Assembly (NCBI RefSeq): GCF_004359215.1
Contig: NC_090610.1
Coordinates: 2,755,568-2,771,488, forward strand
Length of the DNA stretch: 15,921 nt
From: Bremia lactucae
Taxonomy: Eukaryota; Oomycota; Peronosporomycetes; Peronosporales; Peronosporaceae
Direction of reading: 5' to 3'
Part shown: positions 1 through 7,514 of the stretch, piece after piece
Numbering within the stretch: the stretch's first letter is position 1
Layout: each line of letters begins with the position of its first letter
Notes under the pieces: model-generated
Told to the model about the DNA's origin: nothing
The model's input: the letters and a program-made list of their open reading frames with translations, nothing else
Database searches by the model: none
Position numbers and translations under genes: made by a program

Positions 1-403
1 TTGCACCGGTTGGAGTTCGTTTCTCAAACTTAACGTGAATCGCGTTAAGTCTTTGAAGCCAGGCTTCGCGTCCAATGTCTTTGACATTGCAAATGAACGC
101 GCTCCAGGCTTGCATAAGCGAGACTTTATCTCGCTTATTGTTGCCACTAAACCATTGATGCTTAAGGAAAGCACCGAGATAAAAATCGTCCTCAGCGCGA
201 AAGTTCTTCGCGCTGAGATCAAGGCCATGTAGCTTTGTCGCAATAAATAAGGGATATTTATTGTGAGGAGTAGTTTCTCCAGACAAGCTATTAATGAGCC
301 TTTCTGGCAAATGTCACGGCTTCTTCTCAGGGGCGAGATGAGACATTTTACTGTCTTCACTCCCCTGAGTGGTACCCACTGAAGCAGGGGTACCACAAGA
401 ACT
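1..403 (-). pseudogene. Gag capsid fragment of an LTR retroelement, running off the left edge
   Basis: Read on the minus strand, one frame stays open from about 403 to the window edge except for one TGA at 314-316. The translation looks like real coding sequence. It contains runs such as FYLGAFLKHQWFSG and GREAWLQRLNAIHVKF, a helical, Trp-rich stretch that I recognise as the capsid part of Gag in oomycete Ty3/gypsy-like elements (recognition from memory, not searched). A TAA at 404-406 closes the frame upstream, so the N-terminal part is missing or in another frame. The TGA is one transition from CGA. The 65-codon plus-strand ORF over the same bases is its antisense shadow. The fragment is dead as it stands. 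Confidence 0.6.
191..217. repeat. Perfect hairpin, 11-bp arms, 5-nt loop
   Basis: CTCAGCGCGAA at 191-201 is followed after five bases by its exact reverse complement at 207-217. It lies inside the Gag fragment. It is one of many such hairpins in the retroelement blocks. Others nearby are 369-377/388-396 (9 bp), 409-416/421-428 (8 bp), 481-489/494-502 (9 bp) and 546-554/560-568 (9 bp). Confidence 0.95.
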
Positions 404-600
404 TTATAACGATGGCTTGCGCCATCGTCATTACCTTGCACAGAAACAGGTGCAGGTGACCATAAGAGAGACGGTGCTGGCGATGAGGAATCATCCTCAT
501 CGTCGGAACAGAGCATGCTGTAGCGAATGCTACCAGCACGTCTACTCGAATGAGCCCCCCTCATTCGAAGGCTCATAGTCAGCCGCCTGACGTCTATTAG

Positions 601-840
601 GCGACTGTTCTGTTCTCCCCGAGTAGAAGGACTCGCATTAAGACATTATACGGCGAATCGCAGAAGACTGGACGCATCTACCTGAAGCGGTACTTATTCA
701 GCATAGAGATGGCGGAAGGCGACAACATTTTGCATCACCGCAACGAGGGTCTCAACCTCAGCACCAAGCTTAGCAGTATTGGCGCCAAGATGAAGGACGA
801 ATATGTTGCAATCTGCCTGCCTTGAGTCTCCCGAAAAAGC
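601..840 (+). pseudogene. Copia-type Gag fragment (UBN2 family)
   Basis: The plus frame from about 616 to a TGA at 823-825 contains, in order, [26 protein letters not shown], and [18 protein letters not shown]. This is the order and wording of the UBN2 Gag of Ty1/Copia retroelements: a helical capsid region with the conserved leucine-rich 'I G x x' segment and a 'SLP' motif just after it. After the stop the same frame continues with a few similar residues (KSFVNM) and then loses similarity. Protease, integrase and reverse transcriptase are absent between this fragment and the LTR at 1191. The element is therefore a gag-only deletion derivative, or the fragment was captured. The minus-strand 136-codon ORF here is antisense. 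Confidence 0.65.
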
Positions 841-1177
841 TTCGTGAATATGGGCCATTTCGTCCGACTCGCATACATAGTCGACCTCCAAAGAGAGGTC
901 GTTTTCACGTGGATAATCACCACGTGCACCCGCAACATCTAGTGTTGCGCGAGTGGAAGATACTACAGCAGACGTTCCGTCTGCCGCAAGAGAACAGTGC
1001 GTCACCCGCGGCTGCACGAACCGCAGCCGAAGGCGCAGCACTATCAACACCCCGCATGAGTTTGCTCTCCATGCGATGGAATTAAGAATGATAGTTCTGA
1101 CCAATCAACATCGTTTTTAAATTGAGTGGTCACATAGTGACCACGCCATCCAATGACAGTCAGAGTGATTGTAGTTT
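841..1177. other. Internal retroelement sequence without a recognisable gene
   Basis: This stretch joins the Copia Gag fragment to the polypurine tract. ORFs exist on both strands (822-1085 plus, 694-1104 minus), but neither translation resembles a known domain. Short hairpins continue, for example arms around 'gtggtcac...gtgaccac' near 1126-1144. I take it as the decayed 3' internal region of the plus-strand element. Confidence 0.5.
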
Positions 1178-1190
1178 AAGGGAGGGGTGA
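1178..1190 (+). other. Polypurine tract of a plus-strand LTR element
   Basis: AAGGGAGGGGTGA lies directly before the LTR that starts TGTAACGGGG. A purine-rich tract touching the LTR start is the plus-strand priming site used in retroelement reverse transcription. It shows that the LTR at 1191 is the 3' LTR of an element whose body lies to the left and is read on the plus strand. Confidence 0.7.
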
Positions 1191-1632
1191 TGTAACGGGG
1201 TGTATCGTTACATTAAATTAACACTAAAAGGTTGTTAATAAATATATTATCTGAAACGTAGATAATATTTGGAGGATATTACTTTAAAATGTAATGTTCA
1301 GAAATCTTATCCATAAATAGGTATAGGCCATTATATCTATTTATTCCGCAGACTATTCAACTGTAGATGTAAACAAAAGAGAGAGACAGATAAGATAAGA
1401 TAAGATTTCAGTTGCATGTTTAGTATTAGTTTATAATTAAGTTAGCGTTAACAGATAGAAAGAAGAGATATTGATATAGTTTTCATTTTACCCTCTTTAG
1501 CTTGTTACCTTAAAGAAAAGTCTTTCTCTGCACGTACTAGTGTACGTGAAATAACGTAAGGCACCACTCGCAACTGAAGCAGTGCGAAGTGGAGTTGTAC
1601 TGAAGCAGTACAAGTCGTAGTGCCCCGTTACA
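1191..1632 (+). repeat. LTR, copy A (3' LTR by its polypurine tract)
   Basis: This 442-bp block starts TGTAACGGGG and ends CCCCGTTACA, a perfect 10-bp inverted end with the usual TG...CA. It is preceded by a purine tract. The reverse complement of 5470-5893 aligns along its whole length with many substitutions and small gaps. Shared blocks include TTACATTAAATTAACACT, the GAGAGAGACAGATAAGA region and the CACGTA...GTACGTG hairpin. Hairpins inside it are at 1191-1212 (6 bp), 1531-1548 (7 bp) and 1595-1613 (7 bp). A GATAA repeat lies near 1390-1405. The block on its right side, from 1633, belongs to a minus-strand gypsy element, so this LTR joins two elements of opposite sense. Confidence 0.85.
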
Positions 1633-2345
1633 CCCTGGGGAGGGCTCGCATCTCTATCGAAATGCGCGATGCGATTGACGTTTCTCAACCGATTACAGGC
1701 GCCAGGGGTGCGTGTTTTTCGATGGAGCTTCTGATCCATCGGATGGGTCTCGTCATACGGACGGACGAGGCCCTCAACGTCAGCAACCAGCTGGGAACGA
1801 GGCTCCCAGCTGTCATGTGAAGGTGGATAACCACGCCAGCGAACCAGATAACTCGTTCGCTGCCCCTTCACATCACGGTGGTTTGAAATACGTTCCACAA
1901 GGAAATGTTGACCACCGTGGAAATCCACCAATGCTTGTGGCGGAGGAGAAAAAATTAGAATCGACCCATGTGGCGGATCTAGAGTCAAAGATCGACAAAC
2001 TCGACCGCTTCCTCCAGGATTTAGAGGAAGGACTTGTACACGAGCGCGGTAAGCGTCGCTAGTTAGAGCATACGGTGCAGAATCACCATATCGAGCGGTT
2101 GGAAGACCGTTCGAAGAGTGCGTACTCCATGATGGAGTACGAACGGAAATATCACGCTCTTTGTGATGAGCTGTCTTCCGCTCATCGTGGTTTCGAGGAT
2201 CTTCGGACCCGGCATGAGAATCTCCAGATTCAACATTAGAATCTGGTTCGTGACCACAAGAATCTGTTAGGGATTCTTGAAAAAGGGTGGTCAGCTCCGT
2301 CCTCGGAAGAAGCAGCGTACCGATGGTACGGGCGGAGCCGACCAA
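1497..2345 (-). pseudogene. Integrase tail with chromodomain of the Ty3/gypsy element
   Basis: The frame is open for 282 codons but begins without an ATG and runs into the LTR. Residues about 146-196 (about 1910-1758) form a chromodomain: HFLVERISNHRD, then SYLVRWRGYPPSHDSWEP, then GLVRPYDETHP. The aromatic and Trp positions expected of the family are present (YLVRW, SWEP). In chromoviruses this domain sits at the C-terminus of integrase and steers insertion to marked chromatin. The stretch before it (2345-1910) is low-complexity linker, and the opposite strand there reads as a coiled coil. The last 45 codons (1632-1497) are read-through into the LTR. Confidence 0.75.
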
Positions 2346-2349
2346 CGTA
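1926..2349 (+). pseudogene. Coiled-coil reading frame opposite the integrase-chromodomain linker
   Basis: On the plus strand the frame reads as a strongly heptad-like, Glu/Lys/Leu/Gln-rich protein, with runs such as VADLESKIDKLDRFLQDLEE, YERKYHALCDELSSAHRG and DLRTRHENLQIQH, ending at TAA 2347-2349. It is broken by TAG near 2060 and TAG near 2238, each one transition from CAG. It looks like genuine coiled coil such as that found in some oomycete Gag proteins, yet it lies antisense to the gypsy linker. It could be an inserted Gag fragment, an overlapping antisense frame, or a compositional shadow. I cannot decide without homologues. Confidence 0.35.
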
Positions 2350-3510
2350 AAACGTAGGATGTGAAAGCATGCTACGTGGCATTTCTATTGTGTACGCATT
2401 GCCTCTGCGATGACAGTACACGGAATGGACCAATGAACTTGGGTAGTAGTTTACTGCGACCCACAACTAGTGACTTCATACATAGGAAAGATAACCGTAG
2501 AGAGTAGTACTAGGTCAATAATCGTAAATGAAAGAACATATGCTCTTCAATGTTTGTCTGCATTCCGTTTCTGACGGTCCACTGCGTTAGCAATGGAATC
2601 CTGTACCAAACGGACAACTGATTCTCGCGCCAGCAGATATTTCTCTGCTGACTCACTTGTTTTGTCGTTTTCAGTGCTTTTGTGCGCACTGCCATAAAAT
2701 CTTTCTCATCTTCGATGTCGATTGCTTCGACACTGACGTCACTCGCGCTGTTGTATACTTCGATGCGATTATGATGAGCATTAGCCAGAAATGGTTTTGC
2801 TCGTGCGAGTCCACCCCCGTCTTAAACAAGAGGATTCCTCTAATTGGGTGGGTATACGTGGATGGCGTAAGCCATTCACGAAGAACGGTGGATGCGTTGT
2901 AGACGCATGCACCGAATTGTTGATGGCAAATTCAATCATCCGTAAACCTCCCTCAATTCGGATACGATTAGACGTAACCTCCACGTATCTCTTCGAGGAC
3001 GCGATTTACGCGTTCCGTCTGACCATTTGGCTCTGGATGATCAGAAGTTGACATAGTCAGCCGTGTTCCGATCTCTCCAAACACGGATTGCCAAAACTCC
3101 GCCGCACACCGTAGAACTCTATCCGAGACCAGTTCACGGGGTAAGCCGTGGAGTTTGAATACCGTGTCGATAAAGACACGGGCACAGCCCGGAGCCGTGA
3201 TTGACTCTAGTACTGCTGCAAGATGTACCATCATGCTATATCTGTCTACAAAAACAAGGATTCCATTGTTTTTGTGATCGTCTTCGGGAAATCCGAAGCT
3301 CATAGATACGGACTGCCAACATTCTGCCGGAAGTGGTAGAGGTTGGAGAGGTGCACGGGATGAAGGGCTAGGCTTCACCCGTTGACATACCTCGCAAGCA
3401 CGAATGTACTTGCGCACGAGCTGATACTGGCGGGGCCGGTAAAATTCGCGACTTACTGTGAGATAATTTTCTCATGTCCACGATGCCCACCTGTTGGTGC
3501 ATCGTGATAC
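2340..3510 (-). pseudogene. Ty3/gypsy integrase with C-terminal GPY-like region, degenerate
   Basis: From right to left on the minus strand are a zinc-binding HHCC region (HDAPTGGHRGHEK about 3500-3455, then RKYIRACEVCQRVK about 3415-3375) and the catalytic core. The core's second Asp is in LPRELVSDR and its Glu is in GQTERVNRVLEEI. The expected first Asp (family motif MDF) is replaced: the sequence reads SVSMSFGFPEDDH, with Ser at 3298-3300. Next come EFAINNSVHASTTH about 2930-2890, a helical segment about 2690-2590, and HPTFYVGRLRPYHRY about 2380-2335, typical of the integrase C-terminus. Several frameshifts separate these parts. With the first catalytic Asp lost the enzyme would be dead even without the frameshifts. 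Confidence 0.85.
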
Positions 3511-3610
3511 TCATACATGATGCGCATCCGCAAGCATTGTGAGTAGGGACGACTACGCGTGCGCAGCCGGCTCGAAATCAAGTCGGCGTGATAAAGCATC
3601 AGCGACGACA

Positions 3611-4237
3611 TTAATAGCGTCCTGGTTTATATTCCTCGTAAAAATTACACTCCGCGAAATAGGATAGCCACCTCGCCATTCTTTGCGAGAGGTGTGGGAT
3701 ATTTACGGCCGTGCGTAATTACGCATGGTCCGTATATACGATGAACGGTCTATCTCCGAGGAGATAGATTCTAAACTTAGCCAATGCATATTTCATGGCA
3801 ATGAGTTCCTTGTCATTCATCAGATGGCCATCTGATGAACAATTGGCAGGCATCTTTACGGATCGATCCTGTCAGCTGATTCTTGGCTCATATTTTCTAA
3901 GCCAAGGCTAACCTAGGATGACATCAAATTTGTCATCTAAAGCCAGAATGATGAAACCATCATCTTACTGAAAATCTTTTAACGTGTCCTGAAATTTCAC
4001 TGCGCCTTTCATTACTGTTATCGATGCGCCTGTCGCTAGACGCACCATCATCCTCGTTGGAGGGATGTCGCGCTCAACATATTTGGGTCTACGACCCTCT
4101 AGCGACTGGCGACGAATAAAGTTATTCAATGCCCCACAGTCTACTAGGGCTCTAAGTGACAATTCATTTGTCAATCGTAGCTTCAAGGTGATGAGGGATA
4201 CCTGCAGAGACACATAATGATTGTGTGTCTGGAGCAA
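3611..4237 (-). pseudogene. Pol fragment: retropepsin fused directly to RNase H, reverse transcriptase deleted
   Basis: One minus-strand frame of 209 codons, with five internal stops, holds two Pol domains. The protease has its active-site region at RALVDCGALNNFI (Asp at 4139-4141; the usual DSG reads DCG) and a second strand FDVILG followed by PWLRKYEPRIS near 3930-3880. After about 20 unrelated residues the RNase H begins at NDKELIAMKYALAKF (about 3810) and continues through IYLLGDRPFIVYTDHA and HLSQRMARWLSYFAE to YKPG. The whole reverse transcriptase, including its YxDD motif, and the first catalytic Asp of RNase H are missing, yet the frame is kept across the junction. The metal-binding Glu (KEL) and Asp (TDH) of RNase H remain. 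Confidence 0.85.
3816..3839. repeat. 24-bp perfect palindrome with no loop
   Basis: The 12-base arm TTCATCAGATGG (3816-3827) is followed at once by its exact reverse complement (3828-3839). It encodes the residues between the protease-side tail and the first conserved RNase H residues, which is where the reverse transcriptase domain is missing. A chance perfect 24-bp palindrome has a probability of about 4 to the power -12 per position. Confidence 0.95.
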
Positions 4238-4242
4238 CTTTT

Positions 4243-5420
4243 GTCAAAAAATTTGCAATTCTCTTGGGGTTGCTGGAACAGTAGGGCGTTGCGCCCCTAC
4301 TGACCCCGACCATTTTTGGCGATCCGCCTCGCTGTTGCAATTTCGCAACAACGTCGGACCCGCGACCGTTGCCGTATTTGGCATTCGGTCCATAATTACG
4401 TTCCGTACTTCTCGGTACTGTGTCTGGGGCACTGCCCATATGAGCGTTGTGTCCTCACTTTTGACAGCGACTGCATTTCTGCGATCGCTTGTTGTTCGAA
4501 AAGTGAGGTCTCTCGCTTTCGACGTAAGAGAGGTCCATAGGTTTTGGACCGCCAAGCTCGTGTTGTCTTGGAGGACGATACGATGTCGAACTAGGTTGAG
4601 CCTGTATCAAGCTAGAGTCCTCCTGTTCCGCAACGGATATTGCTTCTTTAAGCGTATCCAGTTCCAAGCGGAACAGATGGGTCTTTTCGAAACCATCCGT
4701 AAGACCTTGCATGAACACCGTAGTCAACGTGTATTCATGAACTGGGTTGTTTGTGATACAACTCGCTAAGAGTTGTATGTGCTGGGCATATGCGTGAACA
4801 TCACGCTTGCCTTGCTTGAGTTTCAGAAGCTCTGATCGAGCTATGAACTCAGCCCTAGGGGCAGTTTAAACGTCTGTTTGAGCCGGGCTTTAAAAGCCTC
4901 TAGCAACCCAAAGTCATATGGGTCGCGCAACTTAAGGCCTAGTGCCCAAGTTTTAGCACGACAGCCAAATTTGATTAAGCAAATGCGACTTGCATTTGCT
5001 CGTCGACGATGTGACGAGCCCTTATGGCATCGTCCAACTCGACAAACCACCTTAAGAGGGAGTCTTCTTCGACTCCCCTATACTTAGAGATGTCAATCTT
5101 TAAGGTTTCGGGACGACGCGTTTGCGTTAACCCGGTTTCAGGGGTCTGTAGCTGTTGTAACCTCAACCGTTCTGCCTGTTGAGGCCTTGCTGATTAAGCA
5201 AGGCTACCTTCCCCTTCGCTTCGTCAAGTTTATGTTGTATGAACTTGGCGATGGCTGAATGGAGGGTATCTCTGTCCAAACAGGACAGCATGGCCAAGAT
5301 TGCATCATTTCCTACGGTCGAACTCATTCTTTTGACCGCACTCCTTTCTATGTCACTTAGAAAGGAGTAGCTATCACGCGAAACGTGATGCGTATTTCCA
5401 CTATCATCTGACATGTCCAT
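4243..5420 (-). pseudogene. Ty3/gypsy Gag, broken by frameshifts
   Basis: The likely start is an ATG at 5420 or 5414, 50-56 bp inside the LTR. The N-terminal part runs about 86 codons to a stop at 5163. A second frame (5166-4975) carries the capsid segment ETLKIDISKYRGVEEDSLLRW and WFVELDDAIRARHIVDEQMQ, as in the retrotransposon Gag family. A third frame (about 4990-4860) continues it with AKTWALGLKLRDPYDF and LEAFKARLKQTFKLP. Further on (4727-4455) come a helical stretch and KCSRCQK, the start of a nucleocapsid zinc knuckle. At least three frame changes separate these blocks. Confidence 0.75.
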
Positions 5421-5452
5421 GTACGATATTAGAACTGTGGTGCTTGGACGGA

Positions 5453-5467
5453 CTACAAGTGCTACCA
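5453..5467 (-). other. Possible tRNA primer-binding site
   Basis: On the minus strand the LTR ends CCCCGTTGCA, followed after CC by TGGTAGCACTTGTAG. A TGG two bases inside the LTR fits the CCA end of a primer tRNA, and TGGTAGCA resembles primer sites for initiator Met-tRNA. The match beyond the first eight bases was not checked. It supports 5470-5893 being the 5' LTR of the minus-strand element. Confidence 0.4.
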
Positions 5468-5469
5468 GG

Positions 5470-5893
5470 TGCAACGGGGCACTACCGACTTGTATTGCTC
5501 TAGTACAAGTCGCACTGCTTCAGTGCAAGTGGTGCCTCACGTCACTTCACGTACACTTATACGTGCACAGGAAGTCTTTCTTTAAAACACTTTCTTTAAA
5601 GAGGGTTAAAAGTAAACTGCATTAATATAATTAAGTTCTTCTTGTCTATCTACTTAACACTAACTTAATTCTATACTAATACAGAACATGATATAAAGTC
5701 TTATCTGTCTCTCTCTTTGCGCGCGTCCAGTGCTGACTGGACCACGGAGCAAGTAGATATAAAGGCATATCTATACCAATGAATAAGCTTTTAGAATGTT
5801 ACTATGTAAAGTAACATTTACCAAAATATTATCTACCTTTTAGATAGTATTTCGTGACAACCTTTGAGTGTTAATTTAATGTAACGATACACC
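5470..5893 (-). repeat. LTR, copy B (5' LTR of the minus-strand element), inverted relative to copy A
   Basis: The minus-strand sequence aligns with LTR copy A from GGTGTATCGTTACATTAAATT to CCCCGTTGCA. The last bases of its outer end (beyond 5893) no longer match the TGTAACGG terminus of copy A. Next to its inner end are the possible primer site and Gag. Hairpins include 5486-5494/5504-5512 (9 bp), 5512-5526 (6 bp), 5725-5742 (7 bp) and 5795-5803/5810-5818 (9 bp). The many differences from copy A mean the two are not a recent pair from one insertion. Confidence 0.8.
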
Positions 5894-6185
5894 TACGTAA
5901 CGATCTTATATCTACTACTGACTTTATTATGCTATTAAAAAATTATGTATGGCGCCTCGTTGCGCACCGCACAGTCGGGGTTGATCTAAACTTAAATCAA
6001 CCAATCAATAGAACTTATGTGTTATTGCATCAGTATTACCAAATTAGGTAATATTAGAACTATCAAGTCAAATAATTAATAAAGATAATAGTTTGTACTT
6101 CTTTGCTTATTTCCTTTCATAAAACATAAAATTAATAATCACTCTTTTTAGGAAATAATACGTATGTAACGTACACCCCGTTTCA
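5894..6185 (-). repeat. Possible second LTR-like remnant next to copy B
   Basis: Read on the minus strand from 6185 the sequence begins TGAAACGGGGTGTACGTTAC, almost the same as the terminus of LTR copy A (one substitution and one lost base), then diverges. The stretch has the same hairpin texture: GGTTGAT/ATCAACC near 5980-6003 (7 bp) and ATTACC/GGTAAT near 6037-6054 (6 bp). It may be a solo LTR of a related family inserted at the end of copy B, or the displaced end of copy B itself. No gene is visible. Confidence 0.4.
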
Positions 6186-6273
6186 GTAGCAACAAACTTT
6201 TATTTGACAACAATGTCTCATCACTCCTAGAGTGATGGAATGCTGTGAATTTGTGACTATCAATTCCGTATAA

Positions 6274-6617
6274 GGTTTTGAAGATTTATGGAAACTGCGC
6301 GATACCGACAAGTCGACGTTGCGGGAAAAATTCAATGTACAAAATCAAGAAACGGATTTTGGGAGACAGCAAATGCGTCAAGCTTAAGCTAAATTAGGCG
6401 CTAAATGTCCCAATTTTGCGAGGTGCTTAAAGATTTTCCATAAAATGGTGTTTGTGAGCATTGGCAACAGCTTTGATCTAATGCAGACGGCATCTAATTT
6501 GGTAAAGAACGGTGTAGTGTCGCTAAACAGCAAGCTTTAAAGTGTCTATATAAAACAACATTAGCCGAATTTGACTTGGATGAGTTTAAATTTCGTTTAA
6601 CGAAATCTGTGTGGTAG
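6274..6617 (+). pseudogene. Decayed coding remnant, unrecognised
   Basis: The plus strand reads like coding sequence: FEDLWKLRDTDKSTLREKF, a TAA at 6385-6387, then AKLGAKCPNFARCLKIFHKM in the same frame, ending at TAA 6538. Another frame takes over with QQALKCLYKTTLAEFDLDEF and ends at TAG 6615-6617. It has no ATG start, and its upstream side meets the retroelement block. I do not recognise the family. It may be the 3' end of a host gene cut by element insertion, or a gene with introns I did not resolve. It faces the 3' end of the POLE3-type gene at a distance of about 60 bp. Confidence 0.35.
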
Positions 6618-6678
6618 TCAGAAATTGTCAATGTCTTTATATTGCAAATTCTTGTCGTTTGGTTACCACAACTTTGCT

Positions 6679-7301
6679 TTATTTGGCTGCAACTTCCATC
6701 ACATCGCTCGGCTGTTCTTCCTCCGTTGCGTCTTCACTGTCATTATCGTTGTTTTCTGTAGCATCTGACGGCTCGTCTACTGACATCTTGCCATTTTCAT
6801 CGTCCTCCTCGAGAGCCACTTTATCAATCTGTACTACGATTTCGTTCGAAGTCTCGCCACCTTCATCTTTCTGAGCATTGGCTTTCTGGGTTTTGCTTCG
6901 ATTTGCTGCGACTTTTGTTTCTGAAGCAGCAACAGCGTCAATTTCTGATTGATAGCTCTACTATCAATCCAACCAAATCGACCTTGCAGACAAGACTCAA
7001 TGGGCTCGATGAAGTGCTCAAAATCTACATCGCGCAGTGTTTGAAGCACATCCTTTAATGTGATAGTACTGCGCTTATTGACTACCGCTGTCTCATGAGC
7101 TCTGAGGGAATACAAATTTAGTTAGCAGAACCACCTCGAGGAATGATTTCTCTACTCTACGCACAAAGATGCCAAGTACAGCGTAAACACACTAGTTGCA
7201 GAATTAAGTGTCTGTCTGGCATCCTTTGTAAGTATAGCACTCTCCGGTAGCACCTTTTTGACAGCGCGAGCCGTCAAACTGGCCGCATGCTCGTGATCCA
7301 T
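6679..7301 (-). CDS. POLE3: DNA polymerase epsilon subunit 3 / CHRAC histone-fold protein (POLE3/Dpb4 type)
   Basis: Three exons, 7301-7165, 7101-6983 and 6920-6679, joined by introns of 63 nt (GTGCGT...CCTCAG) and 62 nt (GTCGAT...CTTCAG), give one frame of 165 residues. Residues about 8-85 form a histone fold of NF-YB/POLE3 type: VKKVLPESAILTKDARQTL, then SVFTLYLASLAHE, NKRSTITLKDVLQTL and VDFEHFIEPIESCLQ. Residues about 121-161 form a strongly acidic Asp/Glu tail, as in animal POLE3. In known systems this subunit pairs with a POLE4-like histone fold in DNA polymerase epsilon and in CHRAC-type chromatin remodellers, in the nucleus. ATG 7301 is the first ATG; the upstream extension to 7358 begins with TTG. 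Splicing the second intron is what reveals the acidic tail. Confidence 0.87.
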
Positions 7302-7514
7302 TAAATTAAGCTGACTATATTTATTTACGGAGGTATTTTGCAACGCCAAAACTTTCAAATTTCAATCGCACACATTCAATCTTAGAGGCTTTAGTATGTC
7401 AGCATTGAAGGAAACAACGCCAAGTATCAAGTTCAATTATTCAGACAGCAAATTTAAAAAAATGACACAATCTGCTTTAAAACCTAGAAAAGATTTAAGA
7501 AAAATTATCGCGAC
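7302..7514. other. Spacer between the POLE3-type gene and the membrane-protein gene
   Basis: This is 213 bp of AT-rich sequence holding the 5' flank of the POLE3-type gene and the 3' flank of the next minus-strand gene. No ORF or repeat is supported here. A plausible promoter cannot be told apart from background. Confidence 0.5.

Larger units (their letters stand above)
1633..5469 (-). mobile_element. Internal region of a defective Ty3/gypsy chromovirus, minus strand
   Basis: Read on the minus strand the order is primer-binding site, Gag, protease, RNase H, integrase, chromodomain, which is the order of chromodomain gypsy elements. Reverse transcriptase is absent. The internal length of 3.8 kb is about 1-1.5 kb short of what I would expect for the family. 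Every domain carries frameshifts or stops, many one transition from CAG, CAA or TGG. The element lies between two inverted copies of one LTR family instead of direct repeats. It cannot transpose on its own. Confidence 0.85.

Noticed and set aside
694..1104. 136-codon minus-strand ORF and the overlapping 87-codon plus-strand ORF at 822-1085
   Set aside because: Both overlap a decayed Copia Gag and its 3' flank. Neither translation has a recognisable domain, and the composition looks like chance open frames in GC-richer DNA.
1390..1405. GATAA tandem repeat as a regulatory array
   Set aside because: Only about three units, inside an LTR; copy B has a single unit, so it looks like local slippage.
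4221..4769. 182-codon plus-strand ORF
   Set aside because: It is antisense to the Gag and protease region of the gypsy element, where family motifs are clear on the minus strand.
6611..6874. 87-codon plus-strand ORF
   Set aside because: It is the antisense of the third exon of the POLE3-type gene; the acidic tail on the other strand produces the Ser-rich translation.
7302..7358. Longer N-terminus for the POLE3-type protein
   Set aside because: The longer frame begins with TTG. The first ATG is 7301 and already precedes the complete histone fold.
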